A DNA stretch of 43,810 bases, from NCBI GenBank assembly GCA_964459445.1, contig CAYWMP010000027.1, positions 1-43,810 on the forward strand, given 5' to 3'. Made by a program: the position numbers and the translations under genes. The notes beneath the pieces were generated by a model that was not told the DNA's origin, searched no databases, and worked only from the letters and a program-made list of their open reading frames with translations. The stretch is from CAYWMP01 sp964459445 (GTDB taxonomy: Bacteria; Desulfobacterota; DSM-4660; Desulfatiglandales; HGW-15). This document shows, piece after piece, positions 33,237 through 40,519 of this stretch (the stretch's first letter is position 1; each line of letters opens with the position of its first letter).

Positions 33237-33693
33237 TTTTACCCTCTTTCATAAGCTCATCGCATACCCTTACGACCATTCCGGGATCTATCCTCAGTTC
33301 CTCTACAAGCTCCTCATAGCCTATTTCTTCGCCGTCGTGTTCTCTAAAATATCTTGCGATCTCTTCCCTGGCTTGATCATAAGAAACATTTCTCAACTCT
33401 ATAATCTCATCAGTGTCTTCAAGCAGTTTAGAGATATTTTGAAATTTATTTTCAAGGGTTTTTACTTTATCCTCCAATTCCAGGACACGATTTTCAAGAG
33501 ACTTACCTTTCCCGTAGAAATAATCTTCGTTAACGATCTTATATTGTACTTCGCTCAGGTTTTCACCTGCTTTCCTGAGCACTTCTCCTTTTCTTTTCTG
33601 CGCTTCGACAAGCGCCTCTGACTCCTCATCCCTGCTGGACCTCTGCTGCTCCCACGCTAGTGGAAATGGAGATGGTCGCATCACGTTAGCCAT
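33229..33693 (-). CDS. coiled-coil protein with C-terminal helix-turn-helix-like region
   Basis: 154 residues, unrecognised. Residues about 60-100 form a heptad-rich coiled coil (VLELEDKVKTLENKFQNISKLLED). The last 45 residues (IARYFREHDGEEIGYEELVEELRIDPGMVVRVCDELMKEGKI) have the form of a winged-helix DNA-binding unit. The N-terminus is polar. It is five bases downstream of the 219-residue gene and so forms an operon with it. A regulatory or structural role is possible. Confidence 0.7.
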   Translation of the reverse strand: MANVMRPSPFPLAWEQQRSSRDEESEALVEAQKRKGEVLRKAGENLSEVQYKIVNEDYFYGKGKSLENRVLELEDKVKTLENKFQNISKLLEDTDEIIELRNVSYDQAREEIARYFREHDGEEIGYEELVEELRIDPGMVVRVCDELMKEGKIG

Positions 33694-33698
33694 GATTT

Positions 33699-34358
33699 TT
33701 ATTCCCTTTCTTGAAAGTGGAGGTTAAGGATATCGGACGCCCATTCATACTTCTTTCGATATAGCTCGATTGCATCAACCAAATTGAACCTACATGGATT
33801 GAAATTGAAGTCAAACCCTACATATAGACCGCTCCTGGCAAACAGTGATGTACCGACCGTAATCGATGTTGTTAGGCTATCCTTCTCGTCCTGAAGCGTA
33901 TAAGATGATATCCCTCCGATCAATGACTCCTTGAAGCCATCAGGTATTGGAGGACTCAATGGATCAAGAAAAGATTCCAAACCCGACTCAACAGTGTAAT
34001 GCGTTCGATTATTAATTGTAAGTTGTATAAAAGATTCATCGCTAATTATCTTTGCAGCTCCTTTAACGATGTCATCAACTAGCGATTCATCTTGAGGATT
34101 TCTCAGACTAGCTGTAGCTTCTTCGAATCCTATATGCACGCTTAAAAAAGCATTGCCATAGAATTTGCTAAAGTTGAAAGCTCCACCGGAGAGAGCTTCT
34201 CTATTGACTTTAATATCATCAATTCGAAGGGAAAAGATTTCCACCAGATTTTGTACTATCCCAAAGAAACCCTCATCACGCATCTGCTCGAATTTTGGTT
34301 TTTCAAAAACAACCTTTAAAAACAGATCAATGTCAATAGGATTTGCAACGAGTTTCAT
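33699..34358 (-). CDS. unrecognised 219-residue protein, first gene of an unknown operon
   Basis: Soluble mixed alpha/beta protein with no motif I can name. The C-terminal GLYVGFDFNFNPCRFNLVDAIELYRKKYEWASDILNLHFQ (a beta strand, then a helix with aromatic residues) is faintly like the end of TIGR04255-type proteins; I do not rely on this. Codon use and hydrophobic pattern look like a real gene. It leads a leftward operon with the coiled-coil/helix-turn-helix protein five bases on. Confidence 0.65.
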   Translation of the reverse strand: MKLVANPIDIDLFLKVVFEKPKFEQMRDEGFFGIVQNLVEIFSLRIDDIKVNREALSGGAFNFSKFYGNAFLSVHIGFEEATASLRNPQDESLVDDIVKGAAKIISDESFIQLTINNRTHYTVESGLESFLDPLSPPIPDGFKESLIGGISSYTLQDEKDSLTTSITVGTSLFARSGLYVGFDFNFNPCRFNLVDAIELYRKKYEWASDILNLHFQERE

Positions 34359-34517
34359 AGAATGCCCCCTCTGAAAGGACTATTGAGGAAAGAATTCACC
34401 AATAGCAAAAATATCAGATAAATTGAAAGTGTCAACAGATATAAATCTGCGTTGAATTGTTAATAAGCAAAATGCATTCCAATATCTTCGAAGCGTTTTC
34501 CAAGGAATATGTGAGAA

Positions 34518-34850
34518 TCAGGCGACCCTCTTTTTGATGAACAAAACTTCCTGAGTGCTTTCGGCTTTGAGCATGGATCGCTTGATCTTGTTGAGATTGG
34601 CGACAATCATTTCACTCTTTTGGAAGTTCACATCGATGTTGCCGTCCAAGACCGAACGGAGGACGGTGAGATCCTCCTGACTGAACGACCTGCTTGCCGG
34701 GTTTAGTACCGCCTCGATCATGCGGTCGTATTTGGATTTCACTTCTATTTGCTGCTCTGAGGGTTCGGGGACAAAGGATACCTGTTCCTCGGAGTAGTTG
34801 TAGACCAGGGCGTTGGCCAGTGGGAGTGCGGCACGGGCACAAATATTCAA
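34518..34850 (-). pseudogene. C-terminal remnant of an unknown gene
   Basis: 110 codons from an ATG at 34850 that has no ribosome binding site. The same frame stays open 45 bases further upstream, into the terminator-like hairpin at 34872-34908, before a stop. The sequence (ARAALPLANALVYNYSEEQ, then KYDRMIEAVLNPASRSF and a helical end) looks like the internal and C-terminal part of a larger protein. I infer a gene cut off by rearrangement at the hairpin. Confidence 0.5.
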
Positions 34851-34871
34851 CTTCTGATAATGAGAAATGAC

Positions 34872-34908
34872 AAGGCAGTTGAAACCACTATTTCAACTGC
34901 CTTTTTTT
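34872..34908 (+). terminator. terminator hairpin, left copy
   Basis: AAGGCAGTTGAAA-CCACTA-TTTCAACTGCCTT, a 13-pair stem followed by a run of T. It points rightward but has no rightward gene before it. An almost identical hairpin lies at 38892-38926. Confidence 0.7.
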
Positions 34909-35037
34909 ATTTTTGAACGTGGTCCGAGGGGTCAACCGACTCAACTCTATGGTGTTCGGATTGGGACAGGGGAATGGGGGAAACAGATCGGGAGAGGAGA
35001 AAGGGAGTGGCTCGACGCAGCAGATTTTGAATAGCAG

Positions 35038-35430
35038 CTACCAAACGGATTCGGCATCAGGGAATTTGAGAATCCCTTTATCCGAAGTGAGAACCGGGAT
35101 TCCCAACACCCGTGAAGTCGCCACGATAATCTGATCTGCCGGGTCTTTGTGGAAATTCTTAAGCTGCGTGCTTTCTACGGTTATTTCGGGAGAGAGATCG
35201 GCGATACTGAGGTCGTTTTCGTTGATTGAACGTCTTATCCACGTGAGTAGGGGTATCGAAAATGATAGGCGTTTCTTTTCCACGAGCTTCGCCAACTCCC
35301 AACAGGAAATGGCGGAGATCCATTTCTGTGCAGCTTGATTGATCAGTCTGTTTGCCCTCTTGGAAATGCTTTTTCTATCCTGTATGCTCAACCAGATCCA
35401 CACGTGCGTATCCAATAGGATCTCCCTCAT
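35038..35430 (-). CDS. PIN-domain toxin (VapC type) of the Phd pair
   Basis: 130 residues from the ATG at 35428-35430, chosen because it overlaps the antitoxin stop (ATGA). PIN residues: Asp in LLDTHVWIW, Glu in CWELAKL, Asp in DPADQIIVATS, Asp in LTSDKGI. This is the PIN subfamily usually linked with Phd/YefM antitoxins; it should cleave RNA. It belongs to a different subfamily from the toxin at 32234. Confidence 0.88.
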   Translation of the reverse strand: MREILLDTHVWIWLSIQDRKSISKRANRLINQAAQKWISAISCWELAKLVEKKRLSFSIPLLTWIRRSINENDLSIADLSPEITVESTQLKNFHKDPADQIIVATSRVLGIPVLTSDKGILKFPDAESVW

Positions 35431-35651
35431 TTGAGAACCTCCCAATCATCTTCTGCCACCGGTGAGACAATGTCGCCCATATACAAGACCGTGTCCTTCA
35501 GCAGAATGTCCTTCTTTTGATTCTCCACCGGTCTGATTTCTGCTATAGGGACCCCTCGCTTTGTTATAAGGATCTTCTTCTTTTGTCTTTTGATATCCTC
35601 AAAAACTGAGAGGCATTTGGATTTAAATTCAGATACCGATAATGATTCCAT
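35427..35651 (-). CDS. Phd/YefM-family antitoxin
   Basis: 74 residues. N-terminal SVSEFKSKCLSVFEDI and ITKRGVPIAEIRP are the standard Phd/YefM DNA-binding elements; the short C-terminal region (MGDIVSPVAEDDWEVLK) should embrace the toxin. Stop codon overlaps the toxin start. Twin operator-like repeats sit directly upstream (35670-35695). Confidence 0.88.
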   Translation of the reverse strand: MESLSVSEFKSKCLSVFEDIKRQKKKILITKRGVPIAEIRPVENQKKDILLKDTVLYMGDIVSPVAEDDWEVLK

Positions 35652-35669
35652 CTTTCGACTCCAACGTTA

Positions 35670-35695
35670 TGATTATGGTCAAATGACTATAGTCA
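35670..35695 (-). promoter_or_regulatory. twin operator of the Phd/PIN operon
   Basis: TGATTATGGTCA (35670-35681) and TGACTATAGTCA (35684-35695) are two 12-base palindrome-type sites, the second perfect, spaced 14 bases start to start, 19 bases ahead of the antitoxin gene. Tandem palindromes of this kind are typical Phd/YefM operators. Confidence 0.65.
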
Positions 35696-35762
35696 ATTTA
35701 TACCACCCTACTCTCTCTGTCAATACCAAAAGTGAAGAAAAGAGACGGAACGGAAAAGAGGA

Positions 35763-35811
35763 GCGCCCAGTTCACGAACTAGGCGGCCCCTTCGCTGAAT
35801 TGGCTGGGCGT
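35763..35811 (-). terminator. possible terminator of the MFS gene
   Basis: CGCCCAG (35764-35770) and CTGGGCG (35804-35810) form a seven-pair stem with a long loop just after the leftward MFS stop; a CTCTTTTCC stretch follows leftward. Weak. Confidence 0.35.
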
Positions 35812-35818
35812 CTTGGGA

Positions 35819-37054
35819 TCAGGATTCCGGGTGTTGGATAATCATTGAAGAGGGGCGAGGGGATATTGTGCCCATGAATTTGTGGTAGGCCAGAAGGCTG
35901 GTTGGTATCAGGATCAACCCGCTTGCCGCGAGAATAGCGTTATGAGAAACGTATTCCATCAAAAAGCCGAAGAAGAGCATCGCCAGAGGAATGGATATGT
36001 TCCCGACGGATGAGGCAAAACCGAATACCCTTCCCATCATCGCGTTATCCACCTCTTTTTGAAGTATGCTCCGAAAGCTGGTTCCCGCAAAGATGACGGA
36101 TGCACCCATTGCGAGAAAAAAGGCGAGGAACGGAATAACCGTGCGTATGCCCGACATATGAATGCCGCTGAGCATCAATAACAACAGCCCGATGACAAAG
36201 ACACCGCCGAATAGGAACATAGCCTCTTTGTTTTTAAGCCCCCGAATGCTGATATACAGGGCTGCTAGGACCGTACCGAGCCCGAAGCACGTCTGAATGA
36301 AGCCGATGTTCTCCGCACCGCCACCCTTCAGACCCGTTGCAAACACCGGGATGACCGCTTCAATCGACCCCACGAAAAAATGGATCACCCCCACCATGAC
36401 GAGAATGACCACCAAATCCTTTTTCCGATACACATAGCGACACCCTTCAATAATATCATCCACAATCCTGGTCCGCTCGGATGCCTTTTTATCGGATGGA
36501 GGCAACCGGATAAGGCATTCGAAAACCGCGGAAAAAAGATAAGATCCCGCATTGATTATGAAGACAATCAAATAACCGGCCCAGGCAACCGTCAGTCCGC
36601 CCAACATCGGCCCGATGATCGTTGAAATACCGCTTACGAACTGGGTCTGCGAGTTGGCCTGCGTCAATCGCTCCCGCCTAACAATTTGGGGAATAATGGC
36701 AGGGATGGCCGGATCGAAGAAGGCTGTACACACCGAAATGAGAAGTTGCGCCGTCAGCAAGACCGGAAAAGACAGGGCCTCAAGATAAAACAATACACAC
36801 AATGCCGAGACGATTATACCCCTCGCTGCATCTGCGCCGATGATGATGGCCTTCCGGCTGTAGCGGTCCAGAAACGCTCCTGAGACGAACCCCAATAACA
36901 TGCCGGGAAAGACCGAGCAAAAGAGCACGAGCCCCATCCTTGCAGGAGAGTCCGTGGTCTTCAGCACCAGGAAGGCGACGGCCAGCATATGGAATTTATC
37001 GCCGATCTGTGAGACCAATTGCCCGCTCAACAGCAGACCCAGATTTCTGTTCAT
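35819..37054 (-). CDS. MFS exporter
   Basis: 411 residues, 12 hydrophobic segments expected. The loop between TM2 and TM3 reads GAFLDRYSRKAIIIGAD, the MFS motif A-like region, and the N-terminus NLGLLLSGQLVSQIGDKFHMLAVAFLVL is that of the DHA3-like (MFS_3, enterobactin/macrolide exporter-type) group. Substrate unknown. A small leftward gene with a helical DNA-binding-like profile lies 39 bases upstream and may regulate it. Located within the accessory block. Confidence 0.85.
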   Translation of the reverse strand: MNRNLGLLLSGQLVSQIGDKFHMLAVAFLVLKTTDSPARMGLVLFCSVFPGMLLGFVSGAFLDRYSRKAIIIGADAARGIIVSALCVLFYLEALSFPVLLTAQLLISVCTAFFDPAIPAIIPQIVRRERLTQANSQTQFVSGISTIIGPMLGGLTVAWAGYLIVFIINAGSYLFSAVFECLIRLPPSDKKASERTRIVDDIIEGCRYVYRKKDLVVILVMVGVIHFFVGSIEAVIPVFATGLKGGGAENIGFIQTCFGLGTVLAALYISIRGLKNKEAMFLFGGVFVIGLLLLMLSGIHMSGIRTVIPFLAFFLAMGASVIFAGTSFRSILQKEVDNAMMGRVFGFASSVGNISIPLAMLFFGFLMEYVSHNAILAASGLILIPTSLLAYHKFMGTISPRPSSMIIQHPES

Positions 37055-37093
37055 TTTTTCATCCCTTTTATTGAACGGTTTGGGAAATGCAGC

Positions 37094-37354
37094 CTATTGA
37101 GATTTTTGCTCTATGAGTTTATGGCTGTGGCCTGCATCCAGGTCCATGTCATAGACCTTTTTTATGTCCTCAATCTTTTTCAGCAGTTTCTCATCGAACG
37201 GGGCCTTGCCCTCAAAAGCATGCAGCACGATACCCTCAATGAGGTCCCCCAGCGTCATGTCCAGGTATTCCGCCAGGGCCTTCAACACCTTTAACATGCG
37301 TTTCTCTATACGCATGCCTGTCTGTATCCTTTCCACTTGAACGCGCTCGTTCAT
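37094..37354 (-). CDS. small probable DNA-binding protein upstream of the MFS gene
   Basis: 86 residues from the ATG at 37354, chosen because GGAGGGC lies just before it. NERVQVERIQTGMRIEKRMLKVLKALAEYLDMTLGDLIEGIVLHAFEG has the strand-helix-helix form of ribbon-helix-helix (CopG/Arc-like) regulators; a C-terminal helical segment follows. Function inferred from form and context only; it precedes the MFS exporter on the same strand. Confidence 0.65.
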   Translation of the reverse strand: MNERVQVERIQTGMRIEKRMLKVLKALAEYLDMTLGDLIEGIVLHAFEGKAPFDEKLLKKIEDIKKVYDMDLDAGHSHKLIEQKSQ

Positions 37355-37566
37355 GCGCCCTCCGTACATCAGTATATTGGTACATTGGCAACAAACAAAG
37401 ATGATTTTGTCAAGTCTATGTCACAGGAATACGTTGTCGGAAAGCGTGCTAAGATGAGCCAATCGTTTCTTCGGGAGAGAAGAAATAGTCTAAATGAATT
37501 CAAGCCAATCCCGCGAACCCAGGCTAAGAAACCTTTCCAGAGTAAAAAAAGGGGACTGCTGAATAA

Positions 37567-37630
37567 TTGCGCAATAATGCGCAAATTAAATCACAAATAA
37601 GTTGCGCATTATTGCGCAATCCTGTATATT
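37567..37630 (+). promoter_or_regulatory. fic promoter with a perfect pair of inverted 18-bp operators
   Basis: TTGCGCAATAATGCGCAA (37567-37584) and TTGCGCATTATTGCGCAA (37602-37619) are exact reverse complements, each itself almost palindromic, with centres 35 bases apart. The second overlaps a -35 TTGCGC (37602-37607); 17 bases later is a -10 TATATT (37625-37630). A repressor bound here would block the promoter; the Fic protein's own C-terminal winged helix is a candidate. Confidence 0.75.
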
Positions 37631-37662
37631 CCAAAAAAAATCATGACAATCTTGCTGTTCAC

Positions 37663-38790
37663 ATGCTTTCATTTACACCAAGCACAAAACTTGAAATAGA
37701 GATGAAGAGGCTCCAGGGTCTATTCGTTGAATCTCGCAAGTCCTTGGAAGATATATCTTCAGAGGAGGCCAGATATTTGAATCGTTTTGCCCTCATCAGC
37801 AATGTCGGGGCTTCCACCCGGATAGAAAACGCCGTTTTGACAGACCAGGAGATCGAATGGGTCGATACGACTCTGAAAAATGACAGCAGAATAACGGCTT
37901 TTGAAGAAAAGAAAGAATACATTCTGGACAAACTCTCAAAAGATCGAGAACGAAGCGTGGAGGAGGTCGTTGGTTCGCGACTGGTTCTGACAACAATCTA
38001 TATGCAATCCAAAGAACTTTTCCCTTTGTCGGAGACGATTATCAGGGGATTGCATCAAGACCTGCTCCGATACTACCCGGGAGCCGCAGATCATGCAGGA
38101 GGGTACAAGAAGGCCCCGAATAATGTAGTCTTTCATAATCACGAGACGGGGGAAAGGCGGGTGGTATTAGATCCGGCCCCTCCTGGTATTGTTACAGAAA
38201 CTGCCATGTCTGAATTGGTGAGATGGTATAACACCAACATCCATGAACACCCCTGGCCTCTATTCGTTGCCGTGGAATTTGTTTTCCGATTCCTGGCCAT
38301 CCATCCTTTCCAAGACGGGAATGGAAGGCTTGGGCGGGCACTTTTTATTTTGTCCATGCTGCATTCAGAGGACCCTTATCTGTCAGGAATAACTCCCTAC
38401 TTGGCCTTAGACCGCCATATAGAACAGCATAGCTCTCTTTATTATACGGTTCTCCATCAATGTTCTGGCGGCCGATTTGACGCTGATCCCGAAAACTACA
38501 ACTTCGAGGCTCTGATCTGGTTTTTTGTCAAGATTTTTGAGTCTTCTGTAGCTGATATCGCTTTTTACAGACAACGTTACGAGGCCTTGCAGAAGCTTTC
38601 GACATCTGCACATGCAGTTCTAGATTGCTTTAAATCCCACCCGGAGAAAAGACTGAAAGTGGCCGATATTGTGAAAGAAGCAGGGCTTCCCCGTCGCACC
38701 ATTCAATACGCGTTAAAGACGTTGACCGGTCGAAAATTTTTGCAGTTGCTTGGAAGGGGAGCTGCAAGTCGCTACCAGCTGGTATTTTGA
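37663..38790 (+). CDS. Fic family protein with N-terminal inhibitory helix and C-terminal winged helix
   Basis: 375 residues from the ATG at 37663; an in-frame ATG at 37567 lies within the operator and is excluded. The inhibitory motif STRIEN ((S/T)xxxE(G/N)) lies near residue 50, marking a self-inhibited class II Fic enzyme. The Fic motif HPFQDGNGRLGR follows with catalytic His and the ATP-binding loop, so AMPylation of a protein target is expected. The C-terminal 65 residues (EKRLKVADIVKEAGLPRRTIQYALKTL) form a winged helix, typical of this subgroup. It ends in a terminator hairpin. Confidence 0.9.
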   Translation: MLSFTPSTKLEIEMKRLQGLFVESRKSLEDISSEEARYLNRFALISNVGASTRIENAVLTDQEIEWVDTTLKNDSRITAFEEKKEYILDKLSKDRERSVEEVVGSRLVLTTIYMQSKELFPLSETIIRGLHQDLLRYYPGAADHAGGYKKAPNNVVFHNHETGERRVVLDPAPPGIVTETAMSELVRWYNTNIHEHPWPLFVAVEFVFRFLAIHPFQDGNGRLGRALFILSMLHSEDPYLSGITPYLALDRHIEQHSSLYYTVLHQCSGGRFDADPENYNFEALIWFFVKIFESSVADIAFYRQRYEALQKLSTSAHAVLDCFKSHPEKRLKVADIVKEAGLPRRTIQYALKTLTGRKFLQLLGRGAASRYQLVF

Positions 38791-38891
38791 TACGGCGAAT
38801 GTGATCGACCTCGGATAATTTGATTTCAGCGTGGAAAGAGCGACGGGAAAGAGGGCATAATTAAATAACCATTTTCTTATCTTGATTAATG

Positions 38892-38926
38892 AAAAGGCAG
38901 TTGAAATCCTGTTTCAACTGCCTTTT
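38892..38926. terminator. bidirectional terminator hairpin, right copy
   Basis: AAAAGGCAGTTGAAA-TCCTG-TTTCAACTGCCTTTT, a 15-pair stem between the convergent fic and mlaC genes; A-runs and T-runs on both sides allow termination both ways. The core GGCAGTTGAAA / TTTCAACTGCC is identical to the hairpin at 34872-34903. Confidence 0.75.
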
Positions 38927-38962
38927 CGCTTCTATATGCTTCATTATTCTACTATTCCATGG

Positions 38963-39658
38963 TCACTTGAGCCTAAGAAAATGACCTGCAGATGGCTGCC
39001 AAAGATGAGCAAGAATCATCCTTTGTTCCAAAATTCGACGATTCCTGTCTGCTCTGTATCCTTCGCTTTTTTGTCGTTCTATTTTTGCTTTTAGTATTTC
39101 AATAAGCTTAGCAGGAGGCCTCTTGACGAGAATCTGGCTGCACTGGGTACGATAATTTTTCACCAGGCTCACTCCCTCAATATTAATATCATAGACCTTC
39201 CAGGTCTCACCCTCCTTTAGCAAATTGTAATAAACGGGGATCTCCACTCCCGCCTTGTGGATATTGGTCTTAACCAGGGCTTTTGATTCGGTGATCAATT
39301 CCTGACCAAGATAATAGACCTTTTCGTCCTCAAACCCTCGCTGAATCCTGTCAAGATATGTACGTCCCAGCAACTCAGATAATATCCTGGAGAAAATCAT
39401 CTTCTGTTTTTTGTCGAAATCCTTCCAATAGCGGCCTACCGCCCTCTTGGACATCTCTTGAAAGTCAAAAATGTCCCTGATTGTATTCCACATCATTTCC
39501 TTCTGAGAACGCCTCTGCGCTTCATCCTGATACTGAGGATCATTAAGGATGGTGATAAGTTGGTTTACGCCTTGTCTAAGGACATCCAGGGGCTCCGCCC
39601 CGTACGTAGGCGTGTGTATCAAAATAAACATGAAAATAAAAATGCAGATTCTTTTCAT
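38963..39658 (-). CDS. mlaC: MlaC-type phospholipid-binding periplasmic protein
   Basis: 231 residues from the ATG at 39658 (AAAGGAG before it). Signal peptide to about TYGAEPLD. MlaC features: ESKALVKTNIHKAG-like strand (ITESKALVKTNI), VPVYYNLLKEGETWKVYDINIEGVSLVKNYRTQ, and the helical KRAVGRYW segment. It should carry phospholipid between the outer and inner membrane. The C-terminus extends about 30 residues past the usual end (after KIERQKSEG), possibly a late frameshift or a new tail. Confidence 0.85.
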   Translation of the reverse strand: MKRICIFIFMFILIHTPTYGAEPLDVLRQGVNQLITILNDPQYQDEAQRRSQKEMMWNTIRDIFDFQEMSKRAVGRYWKDFDKKQKMIFSRILSELLGRTYLDRIQRGFEDEKVYYLGQELITESKALVKTNIHKAGVEIPVYYNLLKEGETWKVYDINIEGVSLVKNYRTQCSQILVKRPPAKLIEILKAKIERQKSEGYRADRNRRILEQRMILAHLWQPSAGHFLRLK

Positions 39659-39692
39659 GGCCGTTCTCCTTTCTGACTGCTCCACACAGTCT

Positions 39693-40175
39693 CTATTTTT
39701 CAACACCCCCAAAAACAACTTTTCTGATTAATTCTTCAAGGCTTACTGCGGATTCGGTCTCTGTGATAACATCCCCTGCTTTAAGAATCCGCTTCGACGC
39801 GCCGGGGGATAGTTTTATAAACTTTTCACCGATCAGTCCGGCGGTGGAGATCGATGCAATGACATCTTCCGAGAGCGAGATACTTTTCTTAATCTTTATT
39901 TTTACAAAAGCAATCTTACTCTTTTGGTCCAAAGTGATGGCTTCCACCTTTCCGATCCGAACCCCGGCCATTTCCACAGAGGCGCCGGTCTCCAGTCCCG
40001 ATACGGACTGAAATCTTGCCAGCACCGGGTAGCTGTTGTCACTAATCCATTCCATCTTGCCGCTTTTTAGGGTCAGATATCCCATGCATAGAAATCCGAT
40101 GATGACAAGAGCTGTATTCCAATGAAGAATCCGCAAAGAGGATGTTTTTTCGTATATATTATGAAAACTAGACAC
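39693..40175 (-). CDS. mlaD: MCE-domain protein MlaD
   Basis: 160 residues starting with GTG (AGAGGTAACCCA before it). One membrane segment at about 23-40 and a single MCE domain (YPVLARFQSVSGLETGASVEMAGVRIGKVEAI, VIASISTAGLIGEKFIKLSPG). It should form the hexameric periplasmic ring of a lipid transporter. It precedes mlaC, but no mlaE permease or mlaF ATPase gene is found upstream, where a divergent gene begins. Confidence 0.88.
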   Translation of the reverse strand: MSSFHNIYEKTSSLRILHWNTALVIIGFLCMGYLTLKSGKMEWISDNSYPVLARFQSVSGLETGASVEMAGVRIGKVEAITLDQKSKIAFVKIKIKKSISLSEDVIASISTAGLIGEKFIKLSPGASKRILKAGDVITETESAVSLEELIRKVVFGGVEK

Positions 40176-40519
40176 TGGGTTACCTCTGACTCATTTGATT
40201 CCTTCTCTCTATATTTCCTCGTGTTAAACTCACGCCTGGAGTGACTTCATTAAAAGGCAAAATATGTGCCGAACTATTGAAAACCCTCTACGTGTTTGGA
40301 GATTTTTATGTCTTTTCAATTAGATAGAATTTACCATTTTGAATTTTTGCCTTTTGTTGAGAGTGTAATCAGGAGGCACCGTGTGACTTTATGAACGATT
40401 TTATGTATACAAATGGATAAGCTAAAAGAGGGTCGGACTGAAGGGCATAATCTAAGACCGGCAAGCGGGCGGGGTGGATGCTATATTTTTAGATATGTTT
40501 TGAAGGAGGTTTTTATTTC
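40176..40519. other. divergent intergenic region
   Basis: No gene. AAAAGGCAAAA (40252-40262) and its reverse complement TTTTGCCTTTT (40345-40355) flank an AT-rich segment of about 80 bases. The DUF362 ribosome binding site AAGGAGG is at 40502-40508. Promoters are not clear. Confidence 0.45.

Noticed and set aside
37567..37662. Upstream ATG start for the Fic protein
   Set aside because: It lies inside the left operator, upstream of the promoter; the ATG at 37663 fits the family N-terminus.
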